Of a stretch of 64,000 bases of DNA, positions 1-9,709 are shown piece after piece (the first letter of the stretch is position 1; each line of letters opens with the position of its first letter). Source of the DNA: Manduca sexta. Lineage: Eukaryota; Arthropoda; Insecta; Lepidoptera; Sphingidae. Both the position numbers and the translations under genes were made by a program. The stretch covers positions 6,824,920-6,888,919 of the forward strand of contig NC_051129.1 in assembly GCF_014839805.1 (NCBI RefSeq), in the 5' to 3' direction. Under the pieces are notes generated by a model. That model did no database searches. It saw only the letters and a list, made by a program, of their open reading frames with translations, and was not told the origin of the DNA.

Positions 1-44
1 GACTTACATGTGGAATTAGTATGATAGAATAATTTCTTATATTT

Positions 45-370
45 ATGCGAAAGTTAGACATCGAAATAAAACTATTTTTTGGATTTTATCTCGGTTTTTT
101 ATATCATAATTTTCCCATGCGTAGATCGACCCATCTACATTTATTTTTTTTATTTTTTAATAATAATTTTAAATAGCAGGTAGATATTGTGAAGTAAATT
201 TTTTGGGTGATTATTCCTCATAATGATTTCTTATGTTTACGCGAATGCTAGACATTAAAATTAAACTATTTAGTAAAGTTTAAAAATAAATTATTTAGAA
301 AGAGTATAATATTAAAACCGCGATAAAATCCGAAATATAGTTTAATTTTAATGATTATACCTCAGTCTGC
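45..370. repeat. Decayed Penelope-like foldback repeat
   Basis: Two inverted relatives of the same end sequence lie here. One near 50-110 reads 'gttagacat...aataaaactatt...tcggttttttat'. The other, near 312-350, reads 'aaccgcgataaaatcc...tagttt'. The same end sequence occurs in better shape at 58690-59335. The arrangement (outward-facing copies around AT-rich filler) fits a broken Penelope-like or foldback element. No coding remnant is visible. The family name is an inference from the ends, not from a protein. Confidence 0.45.
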
Positions 371-3119
371 TCCATGATCATGAAATCTGCAGTCTTCGAC
401 AAGTCAGGAAAAAAATATTGGAATTAAATATAGCCACGCCACTGACCCAGCCCAGGCAGTTTCTAGGTGCATTGTTAAAGTCATCAAATTTTCGACCATT
501 TCATATAAGTACGTACAACGTTTATGTGTACATTTATTTAAACTGTCAGTTTTCGTTTTATTTTTAATATCCAACAAGTACGTTTGTTAGCGTTATACAC
601 ACGTACCGGCTGTCTGTATTGTTTACCGAGGACGGGAGGGAGCGTCGCGAATAACGATTTACTTTAACATTATACCCAAAGTTTGCTACAGACACCAACT
701 ACAGTTTTAATCAAAGGTTATATAGTAATACAAATCTATGAATAAACTGTAAATTTATGAAACTGTTATCTTCTCATTCGATGTTTATTCCGGGGAAAGA
801 AACAATTAAACGAGTCATTGTTTTATATTTTATTTTTTATTTTGTGTCAGTAGTATTTACGAAAAAAGTGATTGTAATTGACTTATCATCTCCCAAGTAT
901 ATATTGTATATTATGATGAAATGAAGGTAATGAAAATGCCTATATAATATATCTTCTATTGCCTTAGTAGGCAAAAGAGCAAGAGGTCCGCTTGATGGTA
1001 AGTAGCATCTGCCACCCAAAGACTTAGCAATGCCAAAGGCACATAGTCTAGCTATTGTTTTCCGGGAGATGAGAAATAAATTAAAACTTGCTATGTACTT
1101 ATAGCAGATTTTATTGTCACGAGATTTAAATTACTTATGTTGTTGCCTATTTTGAAAGCAAATACATGTAATTAATTTCTTTAAATCTAATTCTCGGCTA
1201 TCATTTAACTGTTTTGTCTTAAACATAACAAGAGCCTCGTTTTTACGAAACATCATACCCGCATCACAAAAACAGATATTGTATTAATAAATAATTATAC
1301 ATCTGTTATACTTGGCTTCATAAGTAACACAAAATTTATGACTAACAAAACTTGAATAAATCTTTTACCCATTTAATTAGAAGCACGTTTACTTAATACT
1401 TTCAGTAATTCGGGAAGTTAGACGTTTGTTTAACCTTTAGACTACTTTTGCACAAGAGACTTAAGGGCATTTATAAGTAAAGTTAGAGGAAATTAAATAT
1501 CTGCGCCAAGAAAACTAATTAAAATTTGACATGTTAGTAGTAGTATAATTAATTTAATTTTCTTCTACAACTACTCGAAAGGGTGCCTTTTTTTACATAG
1601 GTAGTATACATAACAAAAATAAGTAAGTGGTTTCACATACTAATTATTTATTAATTCATGCTCAACTGCTAACAACAAATAATCTTAATTATAAATTGAA
1701 ATTTGTCAAGACTATTCGTATAGATAGTCTTCAATCGAAACTAGGCTTAAAACATAATTACAAAAGTTGGCAAATGCAAGGCACAGGAAGTTGAAACACT
1801 TTTTGTGTCGGACTTGGGCAATCTTTAGTTACCGAAGTTGAGTAGATTAAAACCCCTGCAAATGCTAAAGCAATTGTAATTTTCGAAGATAAATAAGGAA
1901 ATGTGATGGCTGTCATTAAAGTGTGTACAAATAGTTAAAAATACTTATGGTTTTCCATTTAACAAAGAGTTATGCCTGCACATAGCGGTTAAAACCACCT
2001 TTATACGAATAGTATGTTAAAACTGTGTCAAATTCTATACGACACATAAAATTCAAAACATGAAATTCCTATACATGAGAACAGGTCATTTCTCATAATA
2101 TTCCATGTTGAATTTCGCCTCGAATGTTTGCACCGGGCTGTCAAGTTTCTACGTCACGTAATTTTAGTTCGACCAGTGCTCACTTCAATCCACGGGCAAA
2201 TACACAAGAATTTATAGAACCATATGTCGAGATTGAAAGGCCGCTGACGTGTAGCGACTACCAAACGTGTTTCATCCCAAAAGCTTTATATAACTACGTT
2301 TGTAGGTATAGAAGTTGTGATTTTGTATACAATGGGTAGCTAATAAATGTAGTTTTATATAGATACATTCATATAAGGGTCAATGGGCTTTCTTCAATCC
2401 CTTGATTTTAATAGACATCATGCTTGACGTCGAGTAAATGTATGATACATTACAGAATATAACGAGGTAATATTAAAAGGTAGAAAAGATTTAAAGTTAA
2501 AAAAATTATTATTACCAATGATAAACTGCAAGACTTAGGTTCGTTATAATGTTTTTTACGTGTCATAGGGCAGTTGAGAATGTTAACAAAGTTATTTTTT
2601 TGTTTAATTCTCTAGGCACTTACTATTGGGTACACGGGTAGATAAAAAAAAATGTGGATTGAGAAATTTAAACTCACATAAAATTCATTATAAACAATCC
2701 TTAATCTCAGGCCAAGTGCATTGTAGTTAAGTTAAATCTAAAAACGTCAATCTATAACAAGGTTTAGTCTAATCGATTGTAATCATACAGTATGCAGGTC
2801 GGTGCCGAAGCGTGACTCATGGAAATTAGTCACTATTCACTATACCTAACAGGCTTTTCGACATGTCTCGTAACAAATAGTTAGTATTCCTAGGTCCACT
2901 CACGCCTCCTTAGATACTAAATCGAATAAAAATCGCCTGAAAGCTATAAAGAGGTGAAAACAATTTAGAGGACGTATTTTATTACCTTAGTAAACGAGCA
3001 AGTGGATTACCTTTTTTTATATAATAGTATATTATATAATATAATATCTACTATTTACAATTTGTTAATATTTTTATACTTTAAAAAGATGGAATAATAC
3101 CAGTTCAGTTCGCTTTTGA
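371..3119. other. Intergenic DNA, no gene seen
   Basis: AT-rich sequence with only short chance reading frames and no recognisable domain. Fragments of dispersed lepidopteran repeats occur at 955-1040 and, shorter, at about 2985-3013 ('taaacgagcaagtgg'). Nothing else is supported. Confidence 0.6.
955..1040 (+). repeat. Decayed dispersed lepidopteran repeat fragment
   Basis: The string around 966-1015 (gcaaaagagcaag, then cttgatggtaagtagcatc) resembles the very common lepidopteran repeat that reads 'gcaaacgagcaagtgg...ctgatggtaag'. A related inverted fragment lies near 23820-23870. It is non-coding and strongly diverged. The parent family is not identified with certainty. Confidence 0.4.
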
Positions 3120-3121
3120 AC

Positions 3122-3345
3122 CTACTTAAAAAAAAGGAGGAGGTACTCAATTCGACTGTAGTTTTTTTATGTTTGCTACCTCAGAACTTTTGACTGGGTC
3201 AACGGATTGTGATAATTCTTTTTTTATTAGAAAGCTGTCGTTTCCCGTGTAGTTGTTAGACCATTGACTTCGGAGATAAATGAGACATTTCTTAAAATTA
3301 TGTCGTCAACTACGATGACCTCAACGTATACTGATTTTTACTAAC
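3122..3345 (+). repeat. Dispersed 'GGAGGAGGT' lepidopteran repeat
   Basis: Starts with an A-rich tract and ggaggaggtactcaattcg, followed by 'cctcagaacttttgactgggt' and 'attctttttttatta'. These blocks occur in this order in a high-copy lepidopteran repeat. Inverted diverged copies lie at 7383-7700 and 18838-19080, and a short direct copy at 39905-39965. There is no coding capacity. Confidence 0.5.
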
Positions 3346-3458
3346 GCAACACAAAAAACGAAAAAATAAAAGCTTTTAATAAACAATTATACCGTCTTCA
3401 CAAACCACTAAAGACCAAAAATAATTTAACATTACTTACATACTGGTTACCATTTCGG

Positions 3459-3530
3459 GAGTCGGTGACTAATTAAAATTTATTTTTATAAATTTATTTA
3501 TCTAGCTTAACTAGCATTAAGCTAGATAAA
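3459..3530. repeat. Small hairpin element (MITE fragment)
   Basis: It opens with GGAGTCGGTGACTAATTAAAAT-like sequence, which matches the terminal repeat of the element at 7055-7144. It ends in a perfect 14-bp inverted repeat: 3497-3510 pairs with 3517-3530, leaving a 6-base loop. No second terminal repeat is seen, so this is probably a truncated or rearranged copy. Confidence 0.45.
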
Positions 3531-6059
3531 TATATGAACAAATGTACGAAAACTACATGTTCTCTTTGCTCCTACTAATGGCAAGTGTCATTTAGTATAG
3601 CAAGACATAACTGCGTAACTGATTTAGAATACACAAGATTTATTATTAGTAACACGGTAAGGGATTAAAACGTTTATTAAATTATAATGTAGGTTATGAC
3701 ATCCGAAAATATTTTAAACATAATTTATTTGAGACTTGATAAGAGTGTACCCTCGGCACGAGTGCCGCCGTCTGCGAAATCTTACTTAATTTGTTCATTA
3801 ACCCTTAAAAGCTGACCTATATACAGGATTGGTAGGTTTCTGTGAACATAATAAATATAAATAATGACTAAGATGTTAATCTTGTTACATATACCTGCAT
3901 AATTTTTGCAATTAAAGTATAGTGACTAGGTACCTACGTAATATGGTGATATCTGGATATTTATTAAAATATTACGGCAATGGTGAATAGGTTTTCCCAA
4001 TTTTTATGCTATTTGGACATATCTAAAAGTGTATAGGAGAGGACATCCTCTTCGTTTTGCTTATCACTCATCGTTCTTGACCACAATCTATATTATCCCC
4101 TCGGCTCAAAACATGTACCTATATTTCGCATATGGATCTTCAATTATGTTTTGACAAACTTATACTATCTGACACAGACGAGAAAAGGAATATTTATTCG
4201 TGGTGTTTATACGGTGTTTAGCATACAATTAATGTATCTTTAGGATTCATTTACCAAATATAGTGGCGACACGAGAATACATTTGTACTGTCATAAAGTT
4301 CTGGTATAGGTACGGTTTTTATAAATATTTCAATTTCATCGTAAAGGCACGAAAATCTTTTTGGCCCTTTTTATTTGATGTATGGAACGGTAGTTCCTTT
4401 GACTCTAGATTAGGCTTTTGTGAGTCAGAATGATAATTTCTAACTTCTACTAATCAAACTGCCACTTCATGGCAGATTTCTCTGAGAGTGGGGCACCAGC
4501 ACAGTTGAGCTAATCTATTCATATAAAGAAATAAAATCCCAACGAGGATCGAGGCCGAGTGCGAGGTTCGAGTACATTAGAAACTTTTGTTTCTAAGTAA
4601 AGTTGTATAAGTCCTAGAGCTATTTTTGTTTCGGGCATTGCATGCTAGCCTGTTATCACAATGTTTCCGACCTGCGTATCTAGCATTTTGTCACTGGCTC
4701 TTTATCGTACACCAATGAAGGGTGATTTATATATTCGCCACGTTTATATTTCAATCAACCTTTATAAACAATCTTTATAAATGGTGTTTTTTCATAAGAC
4801 ACACAATATAGCTCGTCGTGATTTTCTCACAATGTATTTGAAATGTGGTTGTTTGTATGTGTATAAACAGACGCTTTTCACCTCTTCCCTGTATTTTGTA
4901 TATTATTCAATTACATTTAATTGCAGCTTAAAATATTATCTACCGTGGCTCGTTCTTAAGAGCTATATGGCTTTAGTAATGCATTTTGCTTATCATCTTT
5001 GTCATAATTTTCACATTGCTTTTCGACAGTTGCTTCTGTGTTACATAGTTATAGGTATGCGATTGCCATGCCATTTCTCTAAGGTGAAGATACAAAATTT
5101 ACTTCAAAGACTGGGCAGAAATATTAAGCACAAACTAAAGCGTTGTCATGGGGCTGCAACTTCAATGTTGTATTTAATATCCTCAAACCAAAATTATGAT
5201 GAAAATAACCGAAGAAGATTATATTACTATTTATACAGACAAAAGCTTTCAAAATGAAACTAATATATTAATTACGCCGGTTTATTATACATGACTGCTG
5301 AGAATTCATTAAAAATGTAAAGTTTATAATCTCTAGCAATTTCCTTTTTATAGGACGTTTTAAAATGATGGTTAATAATGGCGGGTGTCGGAAACATTAT
5401 GAATGTTTGACACATGAATGAAACGATTAAGTCATAATATGCATGTCGCGTGCTGCGACCACACGATACTTGTCATATACTGAACAGACAATTAATGTCT
5501 CATATGATAGGCTGAGTAAGCACGAGTAAGGTTTTTATACGATACCTGCCATTTTGGTTTGACAATGGCGTTAGCTATTAAGGGCTCTTTTCTTAGAATC
5601 GTTCCCCAGCCTTCCTATAAGCACGTCCGACCGATCAATGATGTAAGGAAAGTTTAATATGGTAATATCGCAATCTAAAAATTCATCCAGTTTGTCATTG
5701 AAGGAGTCTAGACGAAGCAATTGTGCGTTGCGAAGTAAGACGCAAGCGGAACACATCCGACTCGCTTTGTAACAATGTTACTCGTTTGAGGTCCACCCGG
5801 TTTAATCGCGGGAAGACGATGCCAGCTCTTTACCCAACTGGGGTAAAGCCGAAGGAGGGTTATTAATTATAGCAGTATATCATATATAAAGAAACGTTAC
5901 CTCATACTTTCTAAAATACTTATTTCGGCAAATAAAATATCAAGCAATGCGAACATTCCGCATGTCATAGTCTATAATTTTTATTGAGTTTCAATAAAAA
6001 TGATAGGTTTATTAATTATATTTTTTTATGTGCACAATCACGAAATATATAATCTATCT
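3531..6059. other. Intergenic DNA, no supported gene
   Basis: AT-rich and without repeats that I recognise. The only notable item is the 158-codon open frame at 4781-5257, listed separately. The GC-richer patch at 5560-5870 contains short frames but no recognisable product. Confidence 0.5.
4781..5257 (+). CDS. Unexplained 158-codon open frame, probably chance
   Basis: An uninterrupted ATG-to-stop frame of 158 codons in AT-rich intergenic DNA. It is the longest open frame outside the mobile elements. The translation is rich in Leu, Tyr, Cys, Lys and His, with a hydrophobic middle (roughly residues 35-95) and a basic C-terminal third. No family motif is recognisable. Base composition is like that of the surrounding non-coding DNA and no splice partners are evident. 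A frame this long is unlikely at any one place but not across 64 kb on six frames. I list it only because it is visible; a real gene is doubtful. Confidence 0.12.
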   Translation: MVFFHKTHNIARRDFLTMYLKCGCLYVYKQTLFTSSLYFVYYSITFNCSLKYYLPWLVLKSYMALVMHFAYHLCHNFHIAFRQLLLCYIVIGMRLPCHFSKVKIQNLLQRLGRNIKHKLKRCHGAATSMLYLISSNQNYDENNRRRLYYYLYRQKLSK

Positions 6060-6908
6060 TCTATACTTATAATAAATCTGTAGAGAGGTCAATTCTGTAC
6101 ATGAAATATATTTCCAAAATAACTATCAGGGGGTGATTAGGGATCGATACTGATGCCAAAAATGCAATTAGTAAAATTTTTGTCTGTCTGTCTGTCTGTC
6201 TGTCTGTATAACCGTTATAGAAACAAAAACTACTCGACGGATTTTAACGAAACTTGGTACAATTATTTATCATACTCCTGTGCTGGTTATAGTATACTTT
6301 TCATCACGCTACAATTAATAGGAGCAGAGCAGTGAAGGGAAATGTTGGGAAAACGGGAGAAGTTATTCCATTTTTTAAGCTTCCGTCGCGTGTGCAACCT
6401 TAATGGTTAAAGCTACACAGAAATCATGTATGACGGAAATGTTCTCCTTAAAATTATGTAAAAAATATCCCACGACAGCATATGTCTATCTTTTATGGTT
6501 GACTCACAATAACACGTGTAACTCCCGATAGCTTAGCAGTTCGAAGCTTTCTCATTATATTTGTCTACTCTTACGTTTATAACACTCTCAGTCATCCCTT
6601 ATTAAATAAGTTAACATTATTAAATATTCCATAAAAAAGAATCATAGATATCGGTATAGAAACACCAAAGTTATACATGAAATACGCTAATAATAAGCCA
6701 TCATGCGTGAATACTGAATCATGCTATAAGGATTATTTTTGTATATATATAAGGTCGCGAACGCACAGGCAGGCGGCTTGCTTGGCACCTAGAGGCTAGC
6801 GAATCACGTAGCGAGTAGCTTCGTAAAACGAACATTCTCGAACGTTCGCGACCGGCTCCATTTTTGAAGTCCGAAATCCACGCGGGCGAAGCTGCGAGCG
6901 GAAGCTAG
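6060..6908 (+). mobile_element. Non-autonomous Helitron
   Basis: Begins with the lepidopteran Helitron head TCTATACTTATAATAAATC and ends with a GC-rich stretch followed by GGAAGCTAG|T, the CTAG-type 3' end. It contains a TGTC microsatellite (6181-6207). An 'aataggagcagagcag' block and a 'cttccgtcgcgtg' block are shared with the second Helitron at 49580-50460. The 5' neighbour is T rather than the expected A, so the exact left edge could be some bases further left. No Rep/helicase coding sequence is present. The piece at 6752-6853 bounded by GGTCGCGAACG inverted repeats looks like an internal insertion. Confidence 0.65.
6181..6207 (+). repeat. (TGTC)n microsatellite
   Basis: Nearly seven perfect TGTC units inside the Helitron, just left of its conserved 'aaaaactactcgacgga' block. 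This is a typical position for a microsatellite in lepidopteran Helitrons. Confidence 0.9.
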
Positions 6909-7054
6909 TAGTTAAATAAGAGTTAAAAAACACTACAATCCAAAATATAATTGAACTGTACTGTATATATAGATTAATGAGAAATTATTAAAACAAAAGT
7001 AATGTAATTTTCTTTCCAATTTGTATTTTTATGATATGCGCTTTATATTATTTT

Positions 7055-7144
7055 TGGCATCGGTGATTAATTTTAATTGAATATTTATTCGTGTTTAATA
7101 TTTACTAAACTTAGCTAGCATTTTAATTAAGCACCGACTCCAAA
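7055..7144. mobile_element. About 90-bp MITE with imperfect terminal repeats
   Basis: The left end TTGGCATCGGTGATTAATTT pairs imperfectly with the right end, which reads TTGGAGTCGGTGCTTAATTA on the minus strand. The interior holds a TTAGCTAGC motif like that in the relative at 3459-3530. No coding sequence; the target duplication is not clear, so the superfamily is undecided. Confidence 0.5.
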
Positions 7145-7382
7145 TAAATATTGAGTCTGCATGTATAATATAAATAAAAATACAATAATTGGTAAGATTA
7201 AATTGCTTAAGTTTTATCAATTTCTTATTAACTCGTATATAAAGTTCAATATATTATTTTATTTGACTATGGTGGTTTTTGGAGACGGATTCTCTTTGTT
7301 AAAAAGATTTATTTTTCCTTTTTTGTTAGTTATAAAAGACATCTAAATGAACCCTGTATGAAAATAATCATTCAGATCCTAT

Positions 7383-7700
7383 TTTATTTTGAGGTGGTCC
7401 CTGCTGTGTTATGGAAGTTTAAGGTCAAACTAAAATATTTTAAGATTATATTGAAGTTATGCTGAATAACCAAAAAAATAATCATCAAAAACCAATTTGA
7501 TTTTGAAGAGTTTGCTCTGCATCTTCGAAGTCCAAGGTCCTATTACCAATGAAATTAAAATGAAACCATTCCGGGACTATGTAATCTAACGGAAAAGAAC
7601 CACTTAAATTCGATCACCGAGTAAAAAACTATCGTTGAATAAACATTAAAAAAAATACGACGCATGGATAAACCTTACTTCTTTGGAGTCAGTTTAAAAA
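7383..7700 (-). repeat. Diverged inverted copy of the 'GGAGGAGGT' repeat
   Basis: Reads on the plus strand as 'ttgaggtggtccctgctg...' and ends near 'aaaatacgacgc...ctttggagtcagtt'. This is the reverse orientation of the block order at 3122-3345 with many changes, including the 'caccgagtaaaaaactat' and 'gaataaacattaaaaaaaat' blocks. Non-coding. Confidence 0.45.
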
Positions 7701-8725
7701 GTCTATTACCCGTAAGACTTCAGCGTAAGACAAAATCAATCTGTCTAGACTCTAGCTATGGTTTAGCAGAGTTTTGGGCTTGTTACACTTTTAGGCACCG
7801 CATTTATAAGAACATGTGATGATTATTGTTACGATTTATAGCAGAATCGCTTAACAGAATTTCTTCATGTTTTTCCTATTCCGGTATTATTGCATAACAA
7901 ACATGATGTAAAGTATGAATCTTATGGCAATAATAAATATTAAATATTATTATTTTAATTAAATTAAGGTTCAACACACATCAAAGACGCATTGCAAATA
8001 GATATACTTAGGCAACCAAGCACGTTGCTTCACGAAGCACGATGTCGCAAAATAACCGTGCCACGCCCATTTACACTCCGATCATGAACGTTACATGACA
8101 TTTGTTGACATATTCTGTCTAACATAGATAGGAGTGAGGATAGGAGTTAAAGTGTGCTCTTCTATGATTATTCCAAAAAGACATTACACGATGCCGAATA
8201 AGCTGAAACAAAAACAACAGTCTATATCCATTAATGCATCTAAATGAGCTTTTGTAAGGTAATATAAATAATGAATAAAGAAATGAACTTCGTACATTCA
8301 ATTTAGAAATGTCAAAGCCAAAACCAAATTTGTAAAATAAAAATAGTCCATATTTTCTCTCTTTGCTTTATGCAGACTTCATTGGAATTTGGATAGTCGT
8401 TAAAATATTTTTCTATATGAATATTTTAACAACATTTTCATTTCTCTTGTTTACTTACATTACATGCATGAATTAACAATTTTATACAGGAGCCAACGTT
8501 TACTTTAAAAATAAAGGTAAAAATTACATTTGTTGTTTGAAAAGCATGTTGAAAAATAAAATGTTGATTGTTAGCTCTCATTACGAGACAATTTTCCGTC
8601 CATTCCAGCTCCGTTCCTAATTTTTTAATGGCTTGCTGCCATCAACACGTTTTAGCGTCCATCTATGTCTGTATACATTTAATGCGATGTTTGTAATAAT
8701 GTTTCTACTATATACATTCTGCATA
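7701..8725. other. Intergenic DNA, nothing recognised
   Basis: AT-rich, with no open frame above 60 codons that looks coding and no clear repeat. It ends at the GTAC target duplication of the gypsy element. Confidence 0.6.
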
Positions 8726-8729
8726 GTAC

Positions 8730-9018
8730 TGTAGGGATCTCTCCAATTAAACTTCAGGCTCGAATATCTTGTATTTATTATTCACTTATTTTTCCTTTTA
8801 TCACTTCACAATTATAAATCATTAGTTACATATCTATAAACTCTAACTATAACCAACTTAGGTACACTTTATATTTCTGGTACATAACTTGCCCGCAGTC
8901 TTACGCCGAATGACCCATCTGCCGAATGCACCCAGTATAAATACCCTTCTTTTTATCCAACTACCCCTTTTGATATAATTTTTATAAAAATGTCATTCCA
9001 AAAATATGAAACCTTACA
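8730..9018 (-). repeat. 3' LTR of the gypsy element
   Basis: 289 bp, with TG...CA ends. In sense (minus) orientation it runs from 9018 to 8730 and carries an AATAAA-type polyadenylation signal (complement of 8774-8779) near its end. It is identical to the other LTR except at 8834. Confidence 0.93.
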
Positions 9019-9286
9019 CTCGTCCATCCTGATAACGTGTATGTCCCCATACACGACCCTGTTGGAAACCTTACACTCGGTGCACTGACAGACTGGATCA
9101 TTCTGTTAACAATAGTTTTTAATATTACACAACTTATGATATTGTTAAAACTATTCGTTGATAACATAAGGGGGTATGATTCAAATGATTTCTTACTATT
9201 AACATAAATTTTAAGCTCTCAGTAAATTAGCCTATTTTTTACATAATCTATATTTGATACCTCTTGATCATTAATTGAATAAAACC
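9019..9286 (-). other. Polypurine-side 3' leader of the gypsy element
   Basis: Non-coding stretch between the tandem array and the 3' LTR. It carries a second copy (9065-9079) of the 15-bp junction sequence found across the LTR edge at 9008-9022, and a 7-bp inverted repeat (GTGTATG/CATACAC) around 9040-9057. The purine tract next to the LTR is weak (AGGATGGACGAG in sense). Confidence 0.55.
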
Positions 9287-9618
9287 GACGAGTCAAGTTG
9301 CGAACCCATTCATTCTCGCAACTTACCCGTTAACCATATAAAAATGACGAGTCAAGTTGCGAACCAATCCATTCTCGCAACTTGCCCGTTAACCAAATAA
9401 AAATGACGAGTCAAGCTGCGAACCAATCCATTCTCGCAACTTGCTCGTTAACCAAATAAAAATGACGAGTCAAGTTGCGAACCCATCCATTCTCGCAACT
9501 TGCCCGTTAACCAAATAAAAATGACGAGTCAAGTTGCGAACCCATCCATTCTCGCAACTTGCCCGTTAACCAAATAAAAATGACGAGTCAAGTTGCGAAC
9601 CCATCCATTCTCGCAACT
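9287..9618 (-). repeat. 59-bp tandem array, each unit a hairpin
   Basis: Five full 59-bp units plus a partial sixth; the start of each is exactly 59 bp from the last. Each unit contains the arms CAAGTTGCGA and TCGCAACTTG around a 12-base loop. The array sits in the 3' untranslated part of the gypsy element, between the integrase stop and the 3' LTR. Unit 1 and unit 3 each carry one arm change, and in sense RNA both still pair as G-U. It is not a CRISPR: there are no unique spacers and the whole unit is repeated. Confidence 0.9.
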
Positions 9619-9709
9619 CGTCTGTTCTGAAACAATACATAAAGCATTCTGCAGTTTACTTATAAAGAGAAGAATTCTAACGAGCTGATTAAACAATGCA
9701 ACAAATAAT

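Noticed and set aside
9287..9618. CRISPR-like array
   Set aside because: The whole 59-bp unit repeats with no unique spacers, and it lies inside a eukaryotic LTR element.
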